DNA from: an uncultured Naasia sp.
GTDB lineage: Bacteria > Actinomycetota > Actinomycetes > Actinomycetales > Microbacteriaceae
Direction: 5' to 3'
Assembly (NCBI GenBank): GCA_913778905.1
Contig: CAJYYA010000008.1
Location: forward strand, 1 to 64,000
Length of the DNA stretch: 64,000 bases
A program made the position numbers and the translations under genes. The notes below the pieces were generated by a model, which had not been told where the DNA came from, ran no database searches, and saw only the letters and a list, made by a program, of their open reading frames with translations. Positions 44,614-55,042 of the stretch are shown piece after piece (within the stretch, counting starts at the first letter, position 1; each line of letters begins with the position of its first letter).

Positions 44614-45237
44614 GTGGCCAAGCTCTACTTCCGTTACGGCGCTATGAACAGCGGCAAGAGCACTGCGCTCCTGCAGGCGGCGTTCAACTACGAGGAGCGG
44701 GGTCAGCGGGTTCTGCTGGCGAAGCCGTCGATCGATGTGAAGGGCGATCGGCAGATCGTGTCCCGTCTCGGCGTCTCGCGCGACGTCGATTTCACCATCG
44801 GCCGCGGCGACGATCTCGGCGCGGTCTTCGCTACTCACCGGGATGCCATCGCGGACGCCACCGGGGAGCGGGTGGCATGTCTCCTGGTCGACGAGGCGCA
44901 GTTCCTCAGCGACGACCAGGTCGACGCCCTCCTGCGCATCGCGGTTCAGGGGGACGTGCCCGTCCTGGCTTACGGGATCCGCACCGATTTCCAGACCGTC
45001 GCGTTCCCCGGCAGCCGGCGCCTGCTGGAGGTCGCGCACAGCCTCGAAGAGCTGAAGACGATCTGTCGCTGTGGGCGTAAGGCGCTGTTCAACGCTCGCC
45101 GAGTCGGTGACCGTTTCGTCTTCGACGGCGAACAGGTCGCGATCGACACCATCTTCGACGTGACGTATGAGTCACTCTGCGCGTCCTGCTACTTCGAGGA
45201 GAGCGACGGACAGCTGACGGAGCACCTCACCGCCTAA
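44614..45237 (+). CDS. tdk: Thymidine kinase
   Basis: Salvages thymidine to dTMP with ATP. The 207-residue protein is a type II (TK1-like) enzyme: P-loop GAMNSGKST at 9-17, LLVDEAQFL with the catalytic Glu, and a zinc site formed by Cys residues in CRCG and CASC. The lasso-loop tyrosine region is near the C-terminus. The start is GTG 44614. Its stop overlaps the stop of a convergent gene by three bases. Confidence 0.94.
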   Translation: MAKLYFRYGAMNSGKSTALLQAAFNYEERGQRVLLAKPSIDVKGDRQIVSRLGVSRDVDFTIGRGDDLGAVFATHRDAIADATGERVACLLVDEAQFLSDDQVDALLRIAVQGDVPVLAYGIRTDFQTVAFPGSRRLLEVAHSLEELKTICRCGRKALFNARRVGDRFVFDGEQVAIDTIFDVTYESLCASCYFEESDGQLTEHLTA

Positions 45238-45752
45238 GAGCCGCTGGGGCCACCTGCGGGCGAGTAGCGGTGGGGATCCGCGCCGGGTGCCTTGATACGC
45301 CAGCTCAGCTCGCGTACATCCAGCGACGTGAGGTGCAGGGCCGCCATGTCTTCGAGGACGGTGGACCATGCCGACTCATCGCTCACCCCCGCCTCGGCAA
45401 GCAGCAGGGTGCCGGGGTCGACCAGTATCGAACCCGGGGTGACGACCGAGAGGACCGCCCCCGTTGTCGACCGATAGATTCGAGTCTCGGGTGCATCGAT
45501 CGCGAACCACTGGAGGCAGTTGAGCCAACCCACGGGTCTGGTCCACGCGCGACGCGCGCGGAAGCGACCGGAGCGGCTGTGGGGGCCGACGGGCGTGCAG
45601 TAGTCCACCGAGTAGGACACCGTTCCATTCGCCGGGGGCTCGAGGGTGATGGTCGCTCGCTGCACGCGTGGGCGGTGATCGAGATGGCCACTGGTGGCGG
45701 CGATCAGGCGCCATGTTCCCGTGAGGCGCGTGTCGTCGATACGCAACGGCAT
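45234..45752 (-). CDS. Hypothetical protein, lipocalin-like strand pattern
   Basis: A 172-residue soluble protein with no recognised family. The N-terminal half looks strand-rich (TGTWRLIAATSGHL, ATITLEPPANGTVSYSVDY, SRSGRFRARRAWT), which recalls small beta-barrels. The C-terminal part is helical and includes EDMAALHLTSLDVRELSW. Its last four bases overlap tdk convergently. The reading frame is uninterrupted and the start has GGAGG close by. It is probably a real gene. Confidence 0.6.
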   Translation of the reverse strand: MPLRIDDTRLTGTWRLIAATSGHLDHRPRVQRATITLEPPANGTVSYSVDYCTPVGPHSRSGRFRARRAWTRPVGWLNCLQWFAIDAPETRIYRSTTGAVLSVVTPGSILVDPGTLLLAEAGVSDESAWSTVLEDMAALHLTSLDVRELSWRIKAPGADPHRYSPAGGPSGS

Positions 45753-45875
45753 GCTCGCCTCCTCCGCTATCCGGCCCGATCAGCCTAAGTCGTGGATTCC
45801 TCATTCACCAGCGGGCGCCCGGAGGTCTATCGGATTACATAGTTGGTTGAACTACATGGCGTCCGGGCAGAAAGA

Positions 45876-45907
45876 AGGCCCGGTCAGATGTTCAACTGAC
45901 CGGGCCT
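45876..45907 (-). terminator. Terminator after tRNA-Pro
   Basis: AGGCCCGGTCAG (45876-45887) pairs with CTGACCGGGCCT (45896-45907) around an 8-base loop. On the minus strand a T-rich stretch (TTCTTTCT) follows. It lies six bases beyond the tRNA. Confidence 0.85.
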
Positions 45908-45913
45908 CGCCTG

Positions 45914-45987
<74 letters not shown>

Positions 45988-46064
45988 AAGGTGCTCGTTC
46001 ACACGAGCAGATTAGATTCTAGCCGATCCGGAGACGGCGACAAGCCACCGAGGTCCGATGGCCG

Positions 46065-46988
46065 TCACGGAGCCGCGACCAGGGTGATGAGCGTGGCCTC
46101 CGGCGGGCAGGCGAAGCGCGCGGGAGCGAAGATCGACGTCCCCAGGCCGGCCGAGACGTGCAACCATGCCACGCGCCCCGCGTGACGCCACAGGCTCAGC
46201 CCCTTCACCTGTTGACGAGGGATGTCGCAGTTGGTGACGAGTGCGCCGAAGCCGGGGATGCACAGTTGGCCGCCGTGCGTATGACCGGCTAGGACGACAT
46301 CGGCGTCGTGGGTCACGAACGAGTCGAGCACACGTCGGTAGGGCGCGTGCGTGACGCCGATGCGGATGTCGGGGGCGTGGGACTCCTCGCCGCGCAGATC
46401 ATCGAGTGCTGCCGACATGACGTCGAGTCGGTCGTAGTCGCGATGAGCGTCGTCGGTGCCGAAGAACTCGATGGTGAGCCCGTTGATCTCGAGCACGGTG
46501 GCGGCGTTGTCGAGATCCACCCAACCGAGCCCGTCGAGGTATCGGCCGAGGCCTTCGCGATCGATCGGGGTCAGCGCCGTCGCCGCCGCGTGGGAGGCAC
46601 CGAAGTACCGCAGGGGGTTCTTCAGCTGCGGGCCGAAGTAGTCGTTCGAACCCCAGACGTAGACGCCGGGGACTCCTGCGAACACGTCCAGAGCGGGGCG
46701 GATGCCGTCGATCCCGTTGCGATGGCCGAGGTTGTCACCCGTGTCCACCACGAGGTCGGGCTCCAGGTCAGCGAGAGCCCGCACCCAGCTCTGCTTCGCC
46801 CGCTGCCACGGCGCCATGTGCAGGTCCGAGATGTGCAGAATGCGCAGCGGGGCGGACCCCGGGGGCAGCACCGGCATGGTCTCGTGGCGGAGGGTGAAGT
46901 GCAGGCGCTCGACCAGCGTCGCATAGAACAGTCCGGCGGCGCCGATCAGAGCGGTCGCCCCGATCGCGCGCCCCAGTCCACGCATCAT
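46065..46988 (-). CDS. Membrane-anchored metallophosphoesterase
   Basis: A 307-residue calcineurin-like phosphoesterase with one N-terminal membrane helix (about 5-23). Metal-ligand motifs are in order: ISDLHMA, DTGDNLG, GSNDY, THAPYR and GHTHGG. It probably acts on a phosphodiester or phosphomonoester at the outer membrane face; the substrate is unknown. The ATG at 46986-46988 overlaps the penicillin-binding protein stop (ATGA), so the two are translationally coupled. This suggests a wall-linked role. Met codons at 46997 and 46985 are alternatives. Confidence 0.88.
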   Translation of the reverse strand: MMRGLGRAIGATALIGAAGLFYATLVERLHFTLRHETMPVLPPGSAPLRILHISDLHMAPWQRAKQSWVRALADLEPDLVVDTGDNLGHRNGIDGIRPALDVFAGVPGVYVWGSNDYFGPQLKNPLRYFGASHAAATALTPIDREGLGRYLDGLGWVDLDNAATVLEINGLTIEFFGTDDAHRDYDRLDVMSAALDDLRGEESHAPDIRIGVTHAPYRRVLDSFVTHDADVVLAGHTHGGQLCIPGFGALVTNCDIPRQQVKGLSLWRHAGRVAWLHVSAGLGTSIFAPARFACPPEATLITLVAAP

Positions 46989-49594
46989 CGGGGACATCCG
47001 GTCGGCGGGGCGGATCCCGTCGGCGAGAACAGCGTCAGGGTCACTGCGCCATTCTGGCCCGCCGATGCTCCGGCCGCCGGGTTGGACGACTGCACGACGC
47101 AGATGTTCCCGGCATTGGCGCCCGACGCGGTGTAGGAGAACGAGACCTTGTCGCTCGAGATGCCTGCCTCCTCCAGAGCCGAGACGGCCGAGTCGCTCGA
47201 CTCGCCCACCACGTTCGGCACCTTGGCGCCGCCCTGCGTCCCCGGCGAGGGCTGCGCGTTGCCCTTGCCGTCACTGCTGAACACGGTGATCGTGGCACCC
47301 TGGCTGACCCGGGAGCCGCCGGCGGGATCGCTCGCGACGACCTGACCCGCGGGAGCCGTCGAGGCCCGGGTGCCGCCGTCGGCGAAGGTGAAGCCCGCGT
47401 TCTCGATGCTCTTCTGAGCCTGTGCCATCGTCTGCCCGACCACGTTCGGCACGGTCGCCTGGACGCCGTTCAGGTAGCGGTCCTCGGGGCGCGGGAAGTC
47501 GTCGCCGCCGTAGACGTTGTCGAGCGACTCCATGATGGGTTTCCAGATGCGGTGTCGCGCCGTAGCGGCCGAACCGCTGTCGAGCGAGACCTGGCGCAGG
47601 TTCGCGCTACCGGTGGCCTGACCGACCAGGACGGACAGGCCGACCTTGGTGCTGGCGCCGGTCGTCCACGTGTTGGTGTTGCCGTCGGTCGTACCCGTCT
47701 TCGCCATGTGCTCGGTGCCGTCGTAGGGGTTCGACGCCGTGGCCGATCCGCCTTCGATGACGCCCTGCAGAGCCCAGTTCGCCGCGTCCGCGATCTCCTT
47801 CTCGATGCCCTGCTGGCAGGTGGACTGCGGGATCTGCGCGTCCGTGCCGTCCTGCTTCACCATGCGCTCGATGGCGATGGGCGTGCACACGTAGCCGTGA
47901 TTGGCGATACCGGCGTAGGCGGCCGCCATGGTGAGAGGTGCGACCTCATTGGTGCCCAGGACCGCGGCGGGGTTGTCGGTGAGCTCCGCGCCGTCCGCGC
48001 GGTGGACGAAGAGGTCCGTGGCGGCCTTGCGGATGTCGCACTGATCGAGTTTGAGTGCCATCTGCATGAAGCCGCCGTTGATCGAGGTCGCGGTGGACTG
48101 CATCACGCTGCGGGAACCGGACTCGTTCTCGTCGTTCTCGAAGTACGCTTCGCCGCCGTCGTTGCCGTCGCACGTCTTAAAGTCGGCGAGGTTGTAGGTC
48201 TTCTCCGACACGTTGAACCGGTCGTTGAGCGAGCCGCCGTTCCGGAGGTAAGCGATGAGGGTGAACGCCTTGTAGGTCGATGCCGCCTGGAACCCGGCCG
48301 ACCCTCCGTAGGAGCTGTCGGTGTTGTAGTTGATCGCCGAGTACTGCGGCCCCAGGCTCGCGGCGTCGCCTGAGTCGTTGAAGATCTTGTTCTGGGCCAT
48401 CACCTTGATCTTGCCGGTGCCGGCTTCGACGACCGATGCCGCGGACGCGATGTCGACGCCGTCCATCGACATGGGCACGTTCTCGTTGATGGCGTTCTGC
48501 GCGTTGTCCTGCTGGTCGAGATCCAGGGTCGTGTAGACCTGGAACCCGCCGCGGATGAAGTTGCTGTAGCGCTCCTCCTCCGTCGCGCCGAAGGCCGGGT
48601 CGTTCTGGATGACGTTGACGACGTAGTTGCAGAAGTACCCCGCGTTGCCCGCCGCGGCGCAGCCCGCCTCCGTGGGGGTGATCTTCGGCTCGATCGGCGC
48701 CGCGATGGCTTCATCGTGGGTCGCCTGGTCGATCTTGCCGTGCGTCAGCATCGAGTCGAGCACATAGTCGCGGCGGATCTTGGTCAGCGCATACCCGTTG
48801 GCTGAGCCGTTGTCGGGGTCGTCGGGCTCGTCGATGCGGAGGTTCGCCGGGTTGTTGACGATGGCCAGCAGGGTGGCCGCCTGGTTGACGTTCAGGTCGG
48901 TCGCGTTGATGCCGTAGTAGTACTGAGAGGCGGCCTGGATGCCGTAGACCCGTCCGCCGAACAGGGCGATGTTCAGGTAGCCCAGCAGGATGTCGTCCTT
49001 GCTGTACTCCTTCTCGATGCCGATCGCGAGGCGCATCTCTTTGAGCTTGCGGTCAAGACTGACCTGCGTCGCCTCGTTGTACGCGGCCTCGCGGTCCTCC
49101 TCCGTCGACAGACCCGTCGCCTGCGCGATGAGGACGTTCTTCACGTACTGCTGACTGATGGTGGAGGCGCCCTGCACGTCGGAACCGAGCACGTTCGAGA
49201 GGGCGGCGCGGACCACGCCGAAGGGGTCGATCCCGCCGTGCTCGTAGAAGCGCGGATCCTCGGCCGAGATGGCGGCGTCCTTCGCCACCTGGGCGACCTG
49301 GTCCCAGCCGACGTTGACGCGGTTCTCCGCGTAGAAGGTCGCGATGGGCACGTTCTGGTCGGCGCCGTCGACGGACTTGTGGGCGTAGACGGTCGACTTC
49401 TCGGGGAGGTTGTCGATGCGCAGAGAACTGGGGAGGTTCTCGAACATCCCGATGGTGCTGTTGGCCGCGACTCCGGTCAGCGCGATCGCGGGCGTGACGG
49501 CGACGCTGGCCAGAAGGCCGGCGACGACGCTGAGTCCGAGAAAGCTGAGGGTCGCGCCCAGACGGCCGCGAGGCAGCCTGAATTGGGCAGACAT
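46985..49594 (-). CDS. Bifunctional class A penicillin-binding protein with two PASTA domains
   Basis: Polymerises and cross-links peptidoglycan. The 869-residue protein has one signal-anchor helix (about 14-40), a GT51 glycosyltransferase domain with catalytic Glu112 (AEDPRFYEHGG) and GASTISQQ, and a transpeptidase domain with STYK as the serine-lysine motif and KTGT. Two PASTA repeats follow, each starting VPNVVG (about 710-770 and 785-850). This is the PonA1/PBP1 layout of Actinobacteria. The downstream phosphoesterase gene is coupled. It is divergent from the DUF4177 gene. Confidence 0.95.
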   Translation of the reverse strand: MSAQFRLPRGRLGATLSFLGLSVVAGLLASVAVTPAIALTGVAANSTIGMFENLPSSLRIDNLPEKSTVYAHKSVDGADQNVPIATFYAENRVNVGWDQVAQVAKDAAISAEDPRFYEHGGIDPFGVVRAALSNVLGSDVQGASTISQQYVKNVLIAQATGLSTEEDREAAYNEATQVSLDRKLKEMRLAIGIEKEYSKDDILLGYLNIALFGGRVYGIQAASQYYYGINATDLNVNQAATLLAIVNNPANLRIDEPDDPDNGSANGYALTKIRRDYVLDSMLTHGKIDQATHDEAIAAPIEPKITPTEAGCAAAGNAGYFCNYVVNVIQNDPAFGATEEERYSNFIRGGFQVYTTLDLDQQDNAQNAINENVPMSMDGVDIASAASVVEAGTGKIKVMAQNKIFNDSGDAASLGPQYSAINYNTDSSYGGSAGFQAASTYKAFTLIAYLRNGGSLNDRFNVSEKTYNLADFKTCDGNDGGEAYFENDENESGSRSVMQSTATSINGGFMQMALKLDQCDIRKAATDLFVHRADGAELTDNPAAVLGTNEVAPLTMAAAYAGIANHGYVCTPIAIERMVKQDGTDAQIPQSTCQQGIEKEIADAANWALQGVIEGGSATASNPYDGTEHMAKTGTTDGNTNTWTTGASTKVGLSVLVGQATGSANLRQVSLDSGSAATARHRIWKPIMESLDNVYGGDDFPRPEDRYLNGVQATVPNVVGQTMAQAQKSIENAGFTFADGGTRASTAPAGQVVASDPAGGSRVSQGATITVFSSDGKGNAQPSPGTQGGAKVPNVVGESSDSAVSALEEAGISSDKVSFSYTASGANAGNICVVQSSNPAAGASAGQNGAVTLTLFSPTGSAPPTGCPR

Positions 49595-49671
49595 ACAATC
49601 GAGGGTAAGTGATCCGGACCGGTGGTGGGCCTTCGCTCATCCATCTCTTGATGTTCTCGAAAGGACCGTAC

Positions 49672-49830
49672 GTGACCACCTGGGAGTACGTGACCACCCC
49701 GCTGATGATCCACAACACCGCCGCGATCCTCAACAGCTGGGGTGCGCAGGGCTTCGAGCTCGTGCAGATCGTCCAGGGCCCGGAGGGCGGTCTCGTCGCC
49801 TACCTCAAGCGTCCCGCGCAGGACGCCTGA
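49672..49830 (+). CDS. Small DUF4177-like protein
   Basis: A 52-residue protein, VTTWEYVTTPLMIHNTAAIL then NSWGAQGFELVQIV, which is the two-strand-plus-helix pattern of DUF4177. The GTG at 49672 has AAGGA seven bases upstream. The frame extending to 49609 belongs to the promoter region. Its stop shares a base with the next start (TGATG). The function is unknown; in Actinobacteria the gene commonly sits between a PBP and a RidA gene. Confidence 0.75.
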   Translation: MTTWEYVTTPLMIHNTAAILNSWGAQGFELVQIVQGPEGGLVAYLKRPAQDA

Positions 49831-50300
49831 TGGGCCGCATCTCGGACCGTCTCGCCCAGCTCGGCATCGAGCTCCCCGAGGTCGTGCCGCCCGTCGCGGC
49901 GTACATCCCCGCGACGATCACGGGGTCGCTCGTCTACACGTCCGGTCAGCTGCCCTTCGTGTCGGGTTCACTGCCCGAGACCGGGAAGGTCGGTGAGGGC
50001 AACGGGCTCGTCGCCGCCGATCGTGCCTACGGCTACGCCCGCACGTGCGGTGTCAACGCGCTCGCCGCGGCCGCTGCGGCCGCTGGCGGCGTCGACCGGT
50101 TGGGGCGCGTCGTCAAGGTCGTGGGCTTCGTCGCGTCCGACGCGTCCTTCACCGGCATGCCGGGCGTTGTGAACGGTGCCTCCGAGTTCTTCGGCGAGGT
50201 CTTCGGCGACGCCGGACGCCACGCTCGTTCAGCCGTCGGCGTCGCGGTGCTGCCGCTCGACGCCCCCGTCGAGGTCGAGGTCGTCTTCGAGCTCGCCTGA
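49830..50300 (+). CDS. RidA/YjgF family protein
   Basis: A 156-residue member of the RidA family, which hydrolyses reactive enamine/imine intermediates. It has the family strand YIPATITGSLVYTSGQLPF, and VVKVVGFVASDASF followed by VVNGASEFFGEVFG. The C-terminal part carries RHARSAVGVAVLPLDAPVEVEVVFELA, where Arg is the usual active-site residue. It is coupled to the small gene upstream by TGATG. Repeat element B begins two bases after the stop. Confidence 0.9.
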   Translation: MGRISDRLAQLGIELPEVVPPVAAYIPATITGSLVYTSGQLPFVSGSLPETGKVGEGNGLVAADRAYGYARTCGVNALAAAAAAAGGVDRLGRVVKVVGFVASDASFTGMPGVVNGASEFFGEVFGDAGRHARSAVGVAVLPLDAPVEVEVVFELA

Positions 50301-50301
50301 C

Positions 50302-50422
50302 CTCGCGCTCAGCAGGAACTTCTTCCTGTTCTTCTCGCACTCAGCAGTGAAGTCAGCGCCTCAGCAGGAACTATCCGCGGATTTGTTCCTGCTGAGGCGC
50401 TGTTGTACCTGCTGAGCGCGAG
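50302..50422. repeat. Intergenic repeat element B, copy 2 (nested hairpins)
   Basis: The outer arms 50302-50316 and 50408-50422 pair over 15 bases; the inner arms 50355-50371 and 50385-50401 are perfect over 17 bases. From about 50341 to 50419 the sequence closely follows copy 1 at 23381-23459. It holds an extra 5' unit (about 50307-50340) that copy 1 lacks. It lies between the convergent RidA and acs genes. Confidence 0.85.
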
Positions 50423-50424
50423 GG

Positions 50425-52392
<1,968 letters not shown>

Positions 52393-52529
52393 GATGCGCT
52401 CCTTCGCGGGACTCCTCGTGGCGCGTCGATGCGCCGGACCCGAGGCTAGCGTCAGTGCCTCGATCCCACCACGCGACGAAGGCGAACCTATGAACCGCCT
52501 GCGAACAACCGGTGATTAGCCCCGTGCTG

Positions 52530-52557
52530 TTGCACTCGAACAGGCGAGGGGTACACT
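52530..52557 (+). promoter_or_regulatory. Promoter of 6C-like RNA
   Basis: TTGCAC (52530-52535) and TACACT (52552-52557) are spaced by 16 bases and lie five to seven bases before the predicted RNA start. It is one of the best promoter matches in the window. Confidence 0.7.
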
Positions 52558-52561
52558 TTCG

Positions 52562-52666
52562 AAAGTCGGAATTCACGTTCCGATGAAGCGGTCTCCGAGA
52601 TTTCCCCCGATCTTGCACCGCGTGGCGGCATCTGTTTCCCCCAATGGATGCCGCCCCTTCTTCTTT
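52562..52666 (+). ncRNA. 6C RNA-like small RNA (actinobacterial, two C-loop hairpins)
   Basis: This fills the otherwise empty 455-base gap between acs and tadA. Hairpin 1 (about 52588-52622) ends in a TTCCCCCG loop and hairpin 2 (52624-52655) has arms GGCGGCATC/GATGCCGCC around TTTCCCCC, followed by CCTTCTTCTTT as terminator. Two hairpins with C-rich loops are the mark of the 6C family, whose mycobacterial member B11 regulates genes post-transcriptionally. Here the loops have five, not six, Cs. In Mycobacterium tuberculosis, B11 also lies beside the Rv3654c-Rv3660c Tad-type locus, which strengthens the call. Confidence 0.75.
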
Positions 52667-52847
52667 AACCGGCGGTTCGACCGCCGAGACGCGACGCGGG
52701 CAGCCCAGCGCCCGGGACTGCGGATTCGGCACACGCTTCGACACAAGCGGTGGTGAGGTTTCCTCCACAGTCCCGAAGATGTAGTGATGGCCCCCCGATC
52801 CAGGTATGCGATCGGTTGCACCCGTTTCGCTTCCCTACCGTCTGGGG

Positions 52848-53960
52848 ATGCGCTGGTTCGATTCCCATCTCGCCGATGAGCCACCCGCCGTCGACGACCG
52901 AGACGGTCCCATCCCGAGATATGCGCGAACCGATCCGAGCGCCGCGGAATGGATGTCCCCTGACGCGACCGACCGGGGTACAGATTCCTTCGCGCCGCCC
53001 GGGCCGGCCGGCGGCCATGCGACGCGCGAGCCCATCGACCTCGGCCCGCTCTCCGGGCTCATAAGGCCCGGCGTGACCGACCTCCTCGTCAACGGCCCCG
53101 ACGAGGTGTGGACGGACTCCGAGCGGGGTCTCCACCGTGAGCACCTCGTCGAGGCGATCGACGAATCCGTGCTCCGCGAGCTCGCGGCACGCCTCGTGGC
53201 GGCAGGAGGACGACATCTCGACCATGCGACGCCCTGCGTCGACGCGCGCCTCCCCGGGGGCGGACGTGTGCATGCCGCGATCCCGCCGGTCGCCGTGGGC
53301 GGGACGGTCATCTCCGTACGCCTCCCGAGGCCGACGGTCTTCGCGCTCGCCGACCTCGTCGAGAACGGCATGTTGCGGGATGACGACGCCCGGCGCCTCG
53401 AAGCACTGATCGCCGCGCGGGCGAACATCCTCGTGACGGGTGCGGCGGGAGCCGGGAAGACGACGCTGCTGGGGGCGCTGATGGGATCGGCATCCCCGAC
53501 CGAGCGCATCGTGACCATCGAGGACGTCCAGGAGATCCGCATCGATCATCCGCACGTGATCTCGCTCGAGGCCCGCCAGGCGAATACCGAAGGGATCGGC
53601 GAGGTGAGCCTCACCGCTCTCGTTCGGGAGGCGCTGCGCATGCGACCCGACCGTCTCGTGCTGGGCGAGGTCCGCGGGGCGGAGGTGCGGGACATGCTCC
53701 TCGCGCTCGGCTCAGGACACGACGGCGGAGGGACGACGTTGCACGCCCGGTCGCTCGACGAAGTCGGAGTCCGTCTCGAGATGCTGGGCGGACTGGCGGG
53801 TCTGGGGCCGGGGACCGTCGCCCGGATGGTCGAGTGCGCGATCGACGCGGTGGTCCACGTCGAGCGGGTCGACGGTGCCCGGCGGGTTGCCGGGATCGGG
53901 CGGCCGAGGCGCCGGAGCGACGAGATCCTCATCGAGCCGTGCACTCCGCCGCGGGTGTGA
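52848..53960 (+). CDS. TadA/CpaF-type secretion ATPase of a Flp pilus locus
   Basis: A 370-residue type II/IV secretion ATPase, the motor for pilus assembly. After a polar N-terminal 65 residues come LSGLIRPGVTDLLVNGPDEVW, HLDHATPCVDARLPGGGRVHAAIPP, Walker A GAAGAGKTT at about 200-208, the Asp box TIEDVQEIRI, and Walker B-like LRMRPDRLVLGEVRGAE. The ATG at 52848 is chosen because it lies just after TACCGT (52836-52841) and would give a leaderless message; ATG 52806 is an alternative. Its stop overlaps the next gene (GTGA). Confidence 0.85.
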   Translation: MRWFDSHLADEPPAVDDRDGPIPRYARTDPSAAEWMSPDATDRGTDSFAPPGPAGGHATREPIDLGPLSGLIRPGVTDLLVNGPDEVWTDSERGLHREHLVEAIDESVLRELAARLVAAGGRHLDHATPCVDARLPGGGRVHAAIPPVAVGGTVISVRLPRPTVFALADLVENGMLRDDDARRLEALIAARANILVTGAAGAGKTTLLGALMGSASPTERIVTIEDVQEIRIDHPHVISLEARQANTEGIGEVSLTALVREALRMRPDRLVLGEVRGAEVRDMLLALGSGHDGGGTTLHARSLDEVGVRLEMLGGLAGLGPGTVARMVECAIDAVVHVERVDGARRVAGIGRPRRRSDEILIEPCTPPRV

Positions 53961-54928
53961 GGAGGCGGCGCGAGAGGGACCGCCTTCCTGGCGCGGCCCG
54001 ACGGCGCCGCAGGAGCGACCCCGCGGCCGATTTCGACGCCGCCGCGGACGCTCTCGACGAGGCGGTCGTGCTGCTCCGCGCAGGTCTTCCGATCGCCGCG
54101 CTGGGGGATTCGGGGTCGCCGGAGACGGCGGTCCTGTTCGACGGCCGCATCGAGGAGGACGAGCGGCGCTCGATCGCGGAACCGGCCGCCGGGGAACTCG
54201 TCCGTGCGGTTCTCCTCGTCTGCAGGGAGAGCGGCGCTCCCCTCGCGGCCGCATTGCGGCGGCAGGCCGAGGTCCACCGTGCGCTCGCCCAGGGGTGTCG
54301 CGACGTCGAGGTCGCCACGGCGGGTCCGCGCGCCACGGCCCGCATCGTGTCCCTCCTTCCCATCGCGGGCGTCGTGGGCGCCTCGCTCCTCGGGTTCGAT
54401 GTCCTCGGTGCCCTGTCCGGCTCCGGGCTCGGTACCGCGCTCGCCGCGGCCGGGTTGCTCCTCTCCGTTGCGGGCGCCGCCTGGTCGCGCAGGATCATCG
54501 CATCCGCTCGGCCCAGGCTCCGGGAGCCGGGGGTCCTTCACGAGCTCACCGGCATCGCGCTGGGGGGAGGGCTCCCGCTCGTCGCGGCCCTCGAGATCGC
54601 GATGGCGGCAGCCGGCCCTGTGGAGGGTCTGCTGGCGTCGGATACGCCTCCGAGCGGCACGCAGGGTGAGCCCTCTGCGCTCCGGGAGGCCGCGAGCGAC
54701 GTCGAGGCCGTCGTGACCACCGCGCACCGTTCCGGCGCGATGCTCCGGCCCCTTCTCCTCGCCCGCGCCGATCTCCGCCGTCGCCGCCGGGCCGCGTCTG
54801 TGCGGGCCCGCATCGAGCGCCTGCCCGCCGCTCTGCTCGCACCGCTCGGCCTGTGCTCGCTGCCGGCGTTCCTCCTCGTCGGGGTCGTACCCGCGCTCAT
54901 CGCGGTCGTCTCCTCCACGGTGCGCTGA
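53957..54928 (+). CDS. TadB/TadC-type secretion F-domain membrane protein
   Basis: A 323-residue membrane protein with a soluble N-terminal region, a hydrophobic pair at about 132-177 and a C-terminal helix at about 298-320. Between them lie segments like ELVRAVLLVCRESGAPLAAALRRQAEVHRAL and RSGAMLRPLLLARADLRRRRRA, as in the type II secretion F domain. Only one such gene is present, where full Tad systems have TadB and TadC. The GTG start at 53957 shares bases with the TadA stop; GTG 53939 is also in frame. Confidence 0.75.
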   Translation: MRRRRERDRLPGAARRRRRSDPAADFDAAADALDEAVVLLRAGLPIAALGDSGSPETAVLFDGRIEEDERRSIAEPAAGELVRAVLLVCRESGAPLAAALRRQAEVHRALAQGCRDVEVATAGPRATARIVSLLPIAGVVGASLLGFDVLGALSGSGLGTALAAAGLLLSVAGAAWSRRIIASARPRLREPGVLHELTGIALGGGLPLVAALEIAMAAAGPVEGLLASDTPPSGTQGEPSALREAASDVEAVVTTAHRSGAMLRPLLLARADLRRRRRAASVRARIERLPAALLAPLGLCSLPAFLLVGVVPALIAVVSSTVR

Positions 54929-55042
54929 CGGCGTGCATTCATCCCAGTGCGTCCACGGTTCGCCCCGTGCCGACGCCTCGGAGGTCAGGCTGGGGCAGTC
55001 GTGCCGGACGCAGAAGCAGTCAACCCATTCGAAAGGAACACC

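Noticed and set aside
52573-52884. A 103-codon minus-strand frame between acs and tadA
   Set aside because: It lacks a ribosome site and is better explained by the small RNA on the plus strand.
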